From assembly GCA_009693745.1 (NCBI GenBank), contig SHWR01000026.1:1-14804 (forward strand): a DNA stretch of 14,804 nt. Reading direction: 5' to 3'. Every line of letters starts with the position of its first letter. Position 1 is the stretch's first letter. This document shows, piece after piece, positions 7,453 through 14,586 of this stretch. The DNA comes from Candidatus Fonsibacter sp. GTDB lineage: Bacteria > Pseudomonadota > Alphaproteobacteria > Pelagibacterales > Pelagibacteraceae. The translations under genes were made by a program, and so were the position numbers. A model generated the notes under the pieces. It saw nothing but the letters and a program-made list of their open reading frames with translations, was not told the origin of the DNA and searched no databases.

Positions 7453-8216
7453 AATCTTATAGGTACGTGATCAGAAGGTCTTTCTAGAGCTCTTAAATAT
7501 TTATCTATAGTTACATCTTTAATCAAATGACTAACATTTTTTGATAATAAAAAATGATCAATTCTTAATCCTTTGTTTCTTTCAAAAGACCCATTTTGAT
7601 AATCCCAAAATGTATAATTATTTGCTTTTTTATTAACTAATCTAAAAGCATCTTCATAACCGTCGTTTAACATTTTTCTAAAAAATTTTCTTATTTCAAT
7701 TCTGTATAGAGCATCATTTTCCCAATCTGCAGGGTTGTAAACATCTTCTTCATTTGGGATAATATTAAAATCTCCACCAATTATTAACTTATTTTTTAAT
7801 TTATTTTGATTAATTAAAAACTTTTCAAATGATTTTAACCATTTTATTTTGTATTGATATTTATCAGTGTCTACAGGATTTCCATTGGGAATATAAACGG
7901 AAATAATTTTTATTAATTCATTTTTGTAATTTATATCAACCGAAATACTTCGAGACTGCTCTTGTTCATCATTAGTAATATTAAAATTTAAATTACTTAT
8001 TTTCTTATTATAAATAATAGCAACACCATTATACGATTTTTGTCCATGCACCTCACTATCATAACCAATTTCTTTTAATTCTGAGTATGGAAAATTTTTA
8101 CTTTCAGTTTTTATTTCTTGGAGCAGTAGAAAGTTTGGCTTATTTTTTTTTAGATAATTAAGAATGTGATTTAGTCTTACTCTTACAGAATTAACATTCC
8201 AACTACTAATAATCAT
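7440..8216 (-). CDS. xthA: exodeoxyribonuclease III (AP endonuclease)
   Basis: Cleaves abasic sites and removes 3'-blocked ends during base excision repair. The 258-residue product from the start at 8216 carries the complete Exo III metal/catalytic set: N7 in SSWNVNS, E34 in LLQEIK, Y108 in SVYIP, D149 and N151 in GGDFNI, D220 in KGLRIDH, and the C-terminal D249-H250 in RPSDH. An upstream in-frame ATG at 8246 would add ten residues (MWVWKFFLYL) lying inside the erpA coding region. I prefer 8216 because ExoIII proteins normally begin directly at the M-[IK]-I-x-S-[WF]-N segment and because this start overlaps the erpA stop as TAATG. It is co-transcribed with erpA, and its 3' end overlaps manC by 4 nt. 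Confidence 0.95.
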   Translation of the reverse strand: MIISSWNVNSVRVRLNHILNYLKKNKPNFLLLQEIKTESKNFPYSELKEIGYDSEVHGQKSYNGVAIIYNKKISNLNFNITNDEQEQSRSISVDINYKNELIKIISVYIPNGNPVDTDKYQYKIKWLKSFEKFLINQNKLKNKLIIGGDFNIIPNEEDVYNPADWENDALYRIEIRKFFRKMLNDGYEDAFRLVNKKANNYTFWDYQNGSFERNKGLRIDHFLLSKNVSHLIKDVTIDKYLRALERPSDHVPIRLSLV

Positions 8217-8533
8217 TAAATAGAGAAAGAACTTCCACACCCACATGATGATGTAGCTTTAGGATTAATAATTTTAAAAGTATTTTCAATTAATTTTTCA
8301 GAAAAATCTAGCATCGATCCTTCTATAAAAACAAAAGAAGACCTATCTATTAAAACATTTTCAATAATTATATCGTCTTCATTTTTTTTATTATCTGTTG
8401 TGAAATGATATTTGTAACCAGAACAACCTCCACCTTTGACTTCAATTCTAAAAAATTTATTAATATTTTCTTTTTCTAAAAGATTTTCTATCTTTTTTTT
8501 AGCTTTGTCTGTAATGGTAAAATTATTAGTCAT
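8216..8533 (-). CDS. erpA: A-type iron-sulfur carrier / insertion protein ErpA
   Basis: Carries a nascent Fe-S cluster and passes it to apo-enzymes. At 105 residues it has the usual length, with all three ligand cysteines: C37 in GGGCSGY, and C97 and C99 in SSCGCGSSF near the C-terminus. The choice of ErpA over IscA or SufA rests mainly on synteny, since divergent erpA/dgt next to argS is a recurring alphaproteobacterial arrangement. A perfect TATAAT lies just 3 nt before the ATG on the minus strand, probably too close to act as this gene's -10, and no Shine-Dalgarno is visible. The stop overlaps the xthA start by one base. In this window IlvD is a plausible client for its cluster. Confidence 0.93.
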   Translation of the reverse strand: MTNNFTITDKAKKKIENLLEKENINKFFRIEVKGGGCSGYKYHFTTDNKKNEDDIIIENVLIDRSSFVFIEGSMLDFSEKLIENTFKIINPKATSSCGCGSSFSI

Positions 8534-8558
8534 TCAATTATATGTTTATTATTAATAT
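8534..8558. promoter_or_regulatory. 25-bp divergent start-to-start spacer, erpA / dgt
   Basis: Only 25 bp, nearly all A/T, separate the divergent ATGs of erpA and dgt, so any promoter here must overlap coding sequence. On the plus strand TATTAT (8547-8552) is followed by 6 nt and then the A of the dgt ATG. That is the geometry expected for transcription starting on the start codon (a leaderless mRNA). On the minus strand TATAAT (8542-8537) stands 3 nt before the erpA ATG. No clear -35 is seen on either side, and no Shine-Dalgarno fits. Promoter function is inferred from position. Confidence 0.4.
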
Positions 8559-9701
8559 ATGTCTGGGGTTGATAATTACAATAAGTTATTAATTAAGTTT
8601 TCTTCTAATAATTCTAATTATTTGGGGAGACAATTTGGAGATGAAAAAAACTTATATAGATCATTTTATCAAAGAGACAGGGATAGAATTATACACTCAA
8701 CTTCGTTTAGAAGATTAAAATATAAAACACAAGTTTTTGTATATGATGAGGGGGATCATTACAGAACAAGATTAACACACACTTTAGAAGTGTCACAAAT
8801 ATCAAGATCAATTTCTAGATATTTAAAATTAAACGAGGACTTAGCTGAAGCTATAAGTTTAGCCCACGATTTGGGACATCCACCATTTGGACATGCTGGA
8901 GAAAAAATTTTAGATTATTGTATTAGGGACCATGGTGGATTTAATCATAATATTCATTCAATACGTTTAGTTACAGAATTAGAAAAGGCTTACCAAAATT
9001 TTGATGGATTAAATTTATCAATAAATACAATAGATGGGATTGCTAAGCATAACGGTCCTAATTATTTAATAATGAAAAATTTAGATCTTTTGCCGAATTT
9101 GAATAAAATTAAAATAATAAATTTTTATAATCAGTCTTCTCTAGAATCACAGATTAGTGCATTATCTGATGATATTGCTTACAACAATCATGACATTGAC
9201 GATGGTATTAGAGCAGGTTTATTTTCAATTAATGATATTGAAGATTTACCTATTATAGGTGAGATTTTAAAAAAAAAAAATAAACAATTTAGAAATGAAA
9301 AATTATTGAGAAACGAAATTATAAGATCAATAATTAATTTTATGGTTACAGATTTAATTTTACATACAAAAAAAAATTTAAAGAAGTTCAAAATTAAAAC
9401 AATAGGAGATGTTTATAAATCAAATGACTTTATAGTTAGTTTTTCACCAAAACTAATCAATGCCAACAATCAAATCCGCGAATTTTTGAGATTAAATATG
9501 TATGAAAATAAATCTGTAAAAGAAATGACAAATAGGGCAGAAAAAATAATAAAAACTTTATATATGTATCTAACTAAAAATAACAAAAAATTTATACCTA
9601 CAGATCTTAAAAAAAAATGGGGATTAGAAAGATCAGTCACAGATTTCATTGCTGGCATGACAGATAAATTTGCTATTGATTTATACAATAAAGTAAAATG
9701 A
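8559..9701 (+). CDS. dgt: dGTP triphosphohydrolase-like HD-domain protein
   Basis: Member of the HD superfamily that hydrolyses dNTPs to nucleoside and triphosphate, helping control nucleotide pools. The 380-residue length and the N-terminal FYQRDRDRIIHSTSFRRLKYKTQVF segment match the alphaproteobacterial dGTPase-like group. Metal ligands are visible: H74 in RLTHTLEV, H103-D104 in LAHDLGHPPFGH, and an aspartate of SDD (204-205). Nucleotide specificity (dGTP or broader) cannot be told from the sequence. A 12-A tract (9269-9280) codes LKKKN at about residues 237-241, after the core HD motifs; a single inserted A would bring TAA into frame at once. The start is the first ATG, without Shine-Dalgarno. 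Its end overlaps argS by 4 nt (ATGA). Confidence 0.94.
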   Translation: MSGVDNYNKLLIKFSSNNSNYLGRQFGDEKNLYRSFYQRDRDRIIHSTSFRRLKYKTQVFVYDEGDHYRTRLTHTLEVSQISRSISRYLKLNEDLAEAISLAHDLGHPPFGHAGEKILDYCIRDHGGFNHNIHSIRLVTELEKAYQNFDGLNLSINTIDGIAKHNGPNYLIMKNLDLLPNLNKIKIINFYNQSSLESQISALSDDIAYNNHDIDDGIRAGLFSINDIEDLPIIGEILKKKNKQFRNEKLLRNEIIRSIINFMVTDLILHTKKNLKKFKIKTIGDVYKSNDFIVSFSPKLINANNQIREFLRLNMYENKSVKEMTNRAEKIIKTLYMYLTKNNKKFIPTDLKKKWGLERSVTDFIAGMTDKFAIDLYNKVK

Positions 9702-11419
9702 ATATTTTTATTAATTACAAAATAAAACTAAATGACTTTTTTAAAATTTTAGAAAAAAACAAAATTATTAAATTACCAAAAAAATTTGATAATTTTTTAG
9801 TAGAAATACCAAAAATAAAAAATCACGGTGATCTAAGTACAAATGCACCAATGATTTTTGCAAAAGAAAATAATATAAATGCTGTTGACCTGGCAAGCAT
9901 TATAAAGAAAGAGTTAGAAGGCAAATTCAAAGAGATCATAAAAATTGAAGTAGCGCAACCTGGTTTTTTAAATTTTTTTTTTAATAAAACTTTTTGGTAC
10001 GATTTTTTAAAAGATACAGGTGATAATTTTGGGAAGAATCAAAATTTAGTATCAAAAAAAATTTTAATCGAATATGTATCTGCAAATCCAACAGGTCCTT
10101 TACATGTAGGTCATTGTAGAGGGGCTGTATTTGGTGACATTTTAGCTAATTTATTAAGCTTCGTTGGTAATAAAGTCGTTAAAGAATATTATATTAACGA
10201 TTACGGAAATCAAATTAATCAATTCGTTAAATCGGTTTATTTTAGAATATTAGAAATAAAAAAAAATATTTTATTTCCAGTTGATCAAGATCTTTACCCA
10301 GGTGAATATGTTATTGATGTAGCTAAAAATATCCTAAAAAAAAATAAATTTACTACTTTTGATAATTATGATTTAATTTTTAATGACCTTAAAAATTTAT
10401 GCGTAGAAGAGGCAATGAATTTAATTAAAAATGATTTAAAAAAACTTGGAATTGTTCACGATAATTTCGTTTCAGAAAATTATATTGTTAATCAAAATTT
10501 AGTCGAGAAGGCCCTAGATATTTTAAAGAAAAAAAATTATGTTTATGAAGGAATTTTAGAAAAACCTAAAGGAAATGAGGTCGACGATTGGGAGCCTAGA
10601 AAACAAATTTTATTTCAGTCTACTAAGTTTGGAGACGATACAGACAGGGCATTAAAAAAATCTGATAATACTTGGACTTATTTCGCAAATGATGTTGCAT
10701 ATCATCTTGATAAAATAGAAAGAAAGTTTGATTTACTTATAAATGTACTCGGTGCCGATCATGCTGGATATTTAAAGAGACAGGAGTCATGTGTTTCAGC
10801 TTTATCCGAAAACAAACAAATAATTATTTCTAAGGTTTGTCAGTTAGTAAAATTATTTAAATCTGGAAATCAGTTAAAAATGTCTAAAAGAGCAGGAGAC
10901 TTCATAACTGCAAGTGATCTTATAAATGAAGTTGGCAAAGATTCCGTTAGATTTATGATGATATACAGAAGTAATGACTCTCAATTAGATTTCGATTTTG
11001 ATTTAGTCACAGATCATTCTAAAGAAAATCCAGTATTTTATGTTCAGTATGCTCACGCTAGAATTTGCTCTTTATTTAAAAAAAATAAATACGAAATTAG
11101 TAATGAAAAAAAATTAAATTTAAATTTTCTTAATCAGGAAATAGAAATCGATATAATTAAAAAGATATCTGAATGGCCTAAATGTTTAGAGTTATCAGCG
11201 TATCATCTAGAGCCTCATAGAGTGCCATTTTATCTATACGAATTAGCAAGTTTATTTCATACATATTGGAACTCTGGAAATGAGAATGATAATTTAAAAA
11301 TTTTAAATAAAAATCAGCCAGATCTTCAATCTGCAAGATTATTCTTAATTGAAAAAATACAATTAGTTTTAAAAAGCGGATTAGACATTCTAAATGTCAA
11401 TGCCCCAGTTGAGATGTGA
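9698..11419 (+). CDS. argS: arginyl-tRNA synthetase
   Basis: Class I synthetase that charges tRNA-Arg. The 573-residue length is typical. Features in order: an N-terminal ArgRS additional domain (about 1-110) that grips the tRNA D-loop; EYVSANPTGPLHVGHCRGAVFGD, whose HVGH (136-139) is the HIGH motif; YYINDYGNQI (164-173); LGADHAGYLKR (351-361); KMSK (394-397) in LKMSKRAGDFIT; and a C-terminal DALR helical anticodon-binding domain (about 445-573) containing YVQYAHARI. Translation is probably coupled to dgt through the 4-nt ATGA overlap, and the end overlaps the next gene's candidate GTG start (GTGA). A run of 10 T (9973-9982) codes FFF. Assignment is certain. Confidence 0.98.
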   Translation: MNIFINYKIKLNDFFKILEKNKIIKLPKKFDNFLVEIPKIKNHGDLSTNAPMIFAKENNINAVDLASIIKKELEGKFKEIIKIEVAQPGFLNFFFNKTFWYDFLKDTGDNFGKNQNLVSKKILIEYVSANPTGPLHVGHCRGAVFGDILANLLSFVGNKVVKEYYINDYGNQINQFVKSVYFRILEIKKNILFPVDQDLYPGEYVIDVAKNILKKNKFTTFDNYDLIFNDLKNLCVEEAMNLIKNDLKKLGIVHDNFVSENYIVNQNLVEKALDILKKKNYVYEGILEKPKGNEVDDWEPRKQILFQSTKFGDDTDRALKKSDNTWTYFANDVAYHLDKIERKFDLLINVLGADHAGYLKRQESCVSALSENKQIIISKVCQLVKLFKSGNQLKMSKRAGDFITASDLINEVGKDSVRFMMIYRSNDSQLDFDFDLVTDHSKENPVFYVQYAHARICSLFKKNKYEISNEKKLNLNFLNQEIEIDIIKKISEWPKCLELSAYHLEPHRVPFYLYELASLFHTYWNSGNENDNLKILNKNQPDLQSARLFLIEKIQLVLKSGLDILNVNAPVEM

Positions 11420-11685
11420 TTGATTTAATGAAAAAAAATTTGTTAAATGTAATATCTTTTTTTCTTGTTATTTCTTTTTTTATTATTTGTTTATTTTATT
11501 ACAATTCCAGTACATTTATTAAAAATACAGATAAAAAACGACAAGATTATTTGATTTACTTAAATTCATATATTGAAAAACTAGATAAAATTACCACGTC
11601 AACTGATTTTAAAAAAAGAATAGATAATGACGAGTTTTTTAAAAAAATTTACAAACAAAAACAATATTGGGAGCTAATAAAGTAA
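11416..11685 (+). CDS. small single-span membrane protein of unknown function in the SPOR-protein position
   Basis: I do not recognise a family. The 89-residue product has a short basic N-terminus, one hydrophobic helix (about residues 8-28, rich in F, I, L and V), then a charged Lys/Asp-rich, probably helical tail (about 37-89) with no cysteine. The expected topology is tail outside, in the periplasm. The GTG at 11416 overlaps the argS stop by 4 nt; an ATG four codons later (11428) is an equally good start and gives MKKNLLN, typical of an anchored protein. In relatives the gene between argS and nagZ often encodes a protein with one helix and a C-terminal SPOR peptidoglycan-binding domain. 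Here nothing after about residue 85 exists, and nagZ begins 4 nt later, so no SPOR domain is present. It may be a shortened relic or an unrelated replacement. Confidence 0.7.
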   Translation: MIDLMKKNLLNVISFFLVISFFIICLFYYNSSTFIKNTDKKRQDYLIYLNSYIEKLDKITTSTDFKKRIDNDEFFKKIYKQKQYWELIK

Positions 11686-11689
11686 AATT

Positions 11690-12643
11690 TTGAAAACACA
11701 CGCAATTATATACGGAATAAACGGTTTTAAATTAAATTTAAAAGAAATTAATTTTTTTAAAAAATACAAACCATGGGGAATAATATTATTTACTAGAAAT
11801 ATCGCTAATTTAGATCAAGTTAGAAATTTAACTTGCAGTATTAAAGATATTTTTAAAGATAAAAATTTTCCAATACTAATTGATCAAGAGGGAGGTAATG
11901 TTAATCGTTTTAGAAAAATTATTAATCTTGATAAATATGATGCTAAGTATTTTGGAGACATTTATAAAAATAATAAAAAATTTTATTTAAAATTTAATAA
12001 ATTTCTTAAAATAAATATTTCTATTTTAAAATATTGCGGAATTAATATAAATACAGTTCCAGTTCTTGATTTGTTTAATCAAGACAAAAAAAGCGTTATT
12101 GGCAATAGAGCTTTTGCTAAAAATCACAATACTGTTTTAAAATTATCTAAACATTTAATAAATTATTATAAAAATTCAGGACTTGGAACCGTTATTAAAC
12201 ATATACCAGGACATGGTTGCACAATGATAGATTCTCATTACTCTTTACCTGAAGTAAATTTTTCACTGAATTATTTAAAAAAGAATGATTTTAGAATATT
12301 TAAAAAAGTTGATAATCATTTAGCAATGACAGCTCATATTTTATATAAAAAATTAGATTCAGAAAAATGTGCCACACAATCGAAAAAAATAATTAAAGAT
12401 ATAATTAGGGAATATTTGAAATTTAAAGGAATATTAATGTCAGATGATATTTGCATGAAAGCACTGTCAGGCAACGTCGTTAAAAATGCTAAATTAAGCC
12501 TGAATGCAGGTTGTAATCTAATATTGCATTGCAGCGGAAATATAGATGAAATGAAGAAACTTTCTTTAGTAGTGCCTGAAATCGATAATTTTACCAATAA
12601 AATAACAGACAAAATCAAAGCAATTTTTCATAAATTTAGCTAA
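11690..12643 (+). CDS. nagZ: beta-N-acetylhexosaminidase NagZ (GH3)
   Basis: Cytoplasmic glycoside hydrolase family 3 enzyme that removes N-acetylglucosamine from anhydro-muropeptides during peptidoglycan recycling. The 317-residue protein shows IDQEGGNVNRF (64-74), KHIPGHG (170-176), the catalytic-loop DSH (181-183, with acid/base H183), MTAHILY (213-219) and SDD (251-253) with nucleophile D252. No signal peptide is present, as expected. The start is TTG at 11690: the protein then opens with THAIIYGINGF, where NagZ homologues normally begin, and no ATG fits. No Shine-Dalgarno is close, so initiation may depend on coupling to the small gene ending 4 nt upstream. Partners for the recycling pathway (such as AmpG or AmpD) are not in the window. 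Confidence 0.94.
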   Translation: MKTHAIIYGINGFKLNLKEINFFKKYKPWGIILFTRNIANLDQVRNLTCSIKDIFKDKNFPILIDQEGGNVNRFRKIINLDKYDAKYFGDIYKNNKKFYLKFNKFLKINISILKYCGININTVPVLDLFNQDKKSVIGNRAFAKNHNTVLKLSKHLINYYKNSGLGTVIKHIPGHGCTMIDSHYSLPEVNFSLNYLKKNDFRIFKKVDNHLAMTAHILYKKLDSEKCATQSKKIIKDIIREYLKFKGILMSDDICMKALSGNVVKNAKLSLNAGCNLILHCSGNIDEMKKLSLVVPEIDNFTNKITDKIKAIFHKFS

Positions 12644-12664
12644 AGAATCAGTTAAGTAAATTAA

Positions 12665-13429
12665 ATGGATAGCATTGTTGAATTAAAACCTCTTTCAGTA
12701 AACAAGATTGAAGATAAATTTAATCTCAATATTGATAATTACGAAGGTCCCTTAGATCTACTTTTGGATTTAGCAAAATCTCAAAAAGTGGATCTTATGA
12801 AAATTTCTATTGTTCAATTAGCCGATGAATATTTAAAATTTATAGACAGTATAAAAAAAAATTTAGAACTAGCTGCTGATTTTTTGGTTATGGCAACGTG
12901 GCTTGCTTATTTAAAGTCAAGATTGTTATTGCCGGATGATTTTGAGGATGATTTTTCAGCTATTCAAATGGCTGAAAAACTAAAATTACAATTAAGAAAA
13001 TTAGAAGCGATCAGATTCCTTTCTGATAAATTGGTTTTGCAAAAGCAATTAGGAAGAGATATTTTTGTTAAAGGTATTCGAGAAGGTATTAAAACAATTT
13101 CTGCTTCTAAGTACTCCGTTTCACTTTACGAACTTATTAAATCTTATGCAGAAATAAAAAGAAAACAAAATTTCTCAATTATGAATATTGCAATGTTACC
13201 AGTTTATACAATGGAAGAGGCTATAAAAAAAATTACAAGTTTACTTAAAGAATTAACTGAATGGAGAAATATTAATGATGTAATTCCAGGATCATTTTCT
13301 GGCTCGAAAAATTTAAGAAAATCAGGATTAGCAGGGACATTTGCTGGAAGTCTTGAACTAGTTAGAGAAGGAAAGTTATCAATTATGCAAAAAAAAATTT
13401 TTGATACAATATTAATTAAAGCTAGCTAA
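12665..13429 (+). CDS. scpA: segregation and condensation protein A (kleisin)
   Basis: The kleisin subunit that, with ScpB, bridges SMC dimers to condense and separate the chromosome. The N-terminal kleisin signature FNLNIDNYEGPLDLLLDL (19-36) is followed by the helical bundle with LADEYLKFID (52-61) and MATWLAYLKSRLLLP (76-90), which binds the SMC neck. A linker follows, and the C-terminal winged helix (about 225-254, GKLSIMQKKIFDTILI) binds the SMC head. The 254-residue length is normal. It starts 21 nt after nagZ, without Shine-Dalgarno, and is followed 2 nt later by scpB. The smc gene itself is not in this window. Confidence 0.95.
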   Translation: MDSIVELKPLSVNKIEDKFNLNIDNYEGPLDLLLDLAKSQKVDLMKISIVQLADEYLKFIDSIKKNLELAADFLVMATWLAYLKSRLLLPDDFEDDFSAIQMAEKLKLQLRKLEAIRFLSDKLVLQKQLGRDIFVKGIREGIKTISASKYSVSLYELIKSYAEIKRKQNFSIMNIAMLPVYTMEEAIKKITSLLKELTEWRNINDVIPGSFSGSKNLRKSGLAGTFAGSLELVREGKLSIMQKKIFDTILIKAS

Positions 13430-13431
13430 TT

Positions 13432-14088
13432 ATGTTAAATAAAAATAAAGATGCAAAAAGATTAATTGAAGCAATATTATTTGCTGCTGAAGAGCCGCTA
13501 GATGTAGAAACAATAAAATCTAAAATTGAATTAAATGTTGATATTTTAAAAATTTTAAAAGAATTGCAAACAGAGTTTATTGAAAGAGGAATAAATCTTT
13601 ATGAAATTTCTAACAAATGGTCTTTTAGAACCGCTGAGAATTTATCAAAAAAAATTGCAAGTGAAGTTGTTCAGCAAAGGAAACTCTCAAAAGCTACAAT
13701 AGAGACTCTAGCTATTATCGCATATCATCAACCAGTAACCCGTTCTGAAATTGAGGAGATAAGGGGAGTTTCTTTTAGTACTGGCACTTTAGAAATTTTA
13801 TTTGAACTTGGCTGGGTAAAGCCGCAAGGACGCAAAGAAATACCTGGTAAGCCATTATTGTACGTAACTACAGATACTTTTTTAAGTCATTTTAATTTGA
13901 AATCTTTATCAGACTTACCTAATTCAGAAGAATTAGCTTCTGCCGGTTTAATAGATAGTCGTTTGGATAAATCAATTTTTGGAACTAATAAATTCGCTAA
14001 AGATGATTTAGAGAAACAATCAAAAGAAGACATCTTTTCCAATATAGACGACATGCTTTCTGAAACTCTAAATAAGAAAGATAATTAA
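13432..14088 (+). CDS. scpB: segregation and condensation protein B
   Basis: Forms the dimer that binds the ScpA linker in the SMC-ScpAB condensin. Two winged-helix domains are visible. The first (about 5-80) begins RLIEAILFAAEEPLD and ends near WSFRTAENL. The second (about 85-165) contains LSKATIETLAIIAYHQPVTR, the EIEEIRGVS turn and the strand pair GRKEIPGKPLLYVTT. The last 50 or so residues are polar and probably disordered. The 218-residue length is ordinary. It is tightly coupled to scpA (2-nt gap). The following 41-nt gap to tatA is the largest inside this operon. Confidence 0.96.
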   Translation: MLNKNKDAKRLIEAILFAAEEPLDVETIKSKIELNVDILKILKELQTEFIERGINLYEISNKWSFRTAENLSKKIASEVVQQRKLSKATIETLAIIAYHQPVTRSEIEEIRGVSFSTGTLEILFELGWVKPQGRKEIPGKPLLYVTTDTFLSHFNLKSLSDLPNSEELASAGLIDSRLDKSIFGTNKFAKDDLEKQSKEDIFSNIDDMLSETLNKKDN

Positions 14089-14129
14089 TTTATTTGTAAA
14101 AAAATATTATTTAATATATAGAATAGGTT

Positions 14130-14321
14130 ATGGGTCTTAGTTTTTGGCATATAATTATCGTCGTAATAGTTGTTGTTCTTTTATTTGGTAGAGGGAAAAT
14201 ATCTGATTTAATGGGCGATGTTGCAAAAGGAATTAAAAGTTTTAAAAAAGGTATGTCTGATGAACAACCTTCAGACAATAAAGATTCTAAAGATAAAGAT
14301 CAAAATTCAAAGCCTCACTAA
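14130..14321 (+). CDS. tatA: Sec-independent protein translocase TatA
   Basis: Pore-forming component of the twin-arginine translocase that exports folded proteins. The 63-residue protein has the TatA layout: a short N-terminus (MGLSFWH), one membrane helix (about 6-18), the FG hinge (19-20) in LLFGRGKISDLMG, which is the common alphaproteobacterial wording, an amphipathic helix to about residue 42, and a charged, disordered tail. An AGG at 14125-14127 lies only 2 nt before the ATG, too close for a normal ribosome site. The AT-rich 41-bp gap upstream could hold an internal promoter (TATATA at about 14115-14120), but this is weak. Genes for TatB and TatC follow. Confidence 0.95.
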   Translation: MGLSFWHIIIVVIVVVLLFGRGKISDLMGDVAKGIKSFKKGMSDEQPSDNKDSKDKDQNSKPH

Positions 14322-14329
14322 AATAATAT

Positions 14330-14572
14330 ATGCCACAAATTGGGTGGTCTGAAATTTTAGTTATTCTTCTTGTCGCTATTATTGTTATTGGTCCAAAGGA
14401 TCTTCCAGTTGTTATTCGTAAATTTGTCCAAATAAAAAATGGTATCAAGAATTACGTCAGTTCTTTTCAAAAGGGAATTGATGATATTGTTCAAGAGCAG
14501 GAAAAAGATATAAAAAAAATAATAGATATTAATCCTGAAGATGAAAATAAAAAAAAATCAGATAAATCGTAA
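14330..14572 (+). CDS. tatB: Sec-independent protein translocase TatB
   Basis: Works with TatC as the receptor for twin-arginine signal peptides. The start MPQIGWSEILVILLVAIIVIGPKDLP shows the TatB pattern: the polar E8 in the membrane helix (about 7-20), then the G-P hinge (21-22) followed by KDLP rather than TatA's FG. An amphipathic helix (about 27-60) and a charged Lys/Asp/Glu tail follow. At 80 residues it is distinctly shorter than the 130-170 residues common in proteobacteria, with most of the disordered tail missing, which fits a reduced genome. It sits 8 nt after tatA and 14 nt before tatC. Confidence 0.93.
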   Translation: MPQIGWSEILVILLVAIIVIGPKDLPVVIRKFVQIKNGIKNYVSSFQKGIDDIVQEQEKDIKKIIDINPEDENKKKSDKS

Positions 14573-14586
14573 ATTTTATTTTTTAT

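Noticed and set aside
8217..8246. Longer xthA start at 8246 adding MWVWKFFLYL
   Set aside because: These codons lie over the conserved C-terminal cysteine region of erpA. ExoIII proteins normally begin at the M-I-I-S-S-W-N segment, and the TAATG overlap supports 8216.
9188..9391. Minus-strand open frame of 67 codons inside dgt
   Set aside because: Phe/Lys/Ile-rich translation typical of antisense AT-rich sequence, entirely inside a solid dgt gene.
9470..9688. Minus-strand open frame of 72 codons inside the end of dgt
   Set aside because: Shadow of dgt; no recognisable motifs, no separate promoter or ribosome site.
11416..11685. Calling the 89-residue gene a pseudogene of the SPOR protein
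   Set aside because: The frame is intact, translation is tightly coupled on both sides, and no decayed SPOR sequence follows, so the sequence alone does not show decay.
12334..12618. Minus-strand open frame of 94 codons inside nagZ
   Set aside because: Antisense to the conserved NagZ catalytic region (SDD motif), and no family is recognisable in its translation.
14089..14129. Terminator or internal promoter between scpB and tatA
   Set aside because: There is no stem-loop followed by a T tract, and the TATA-like strings are what 41 bp of almost pure A/T gives by chance.
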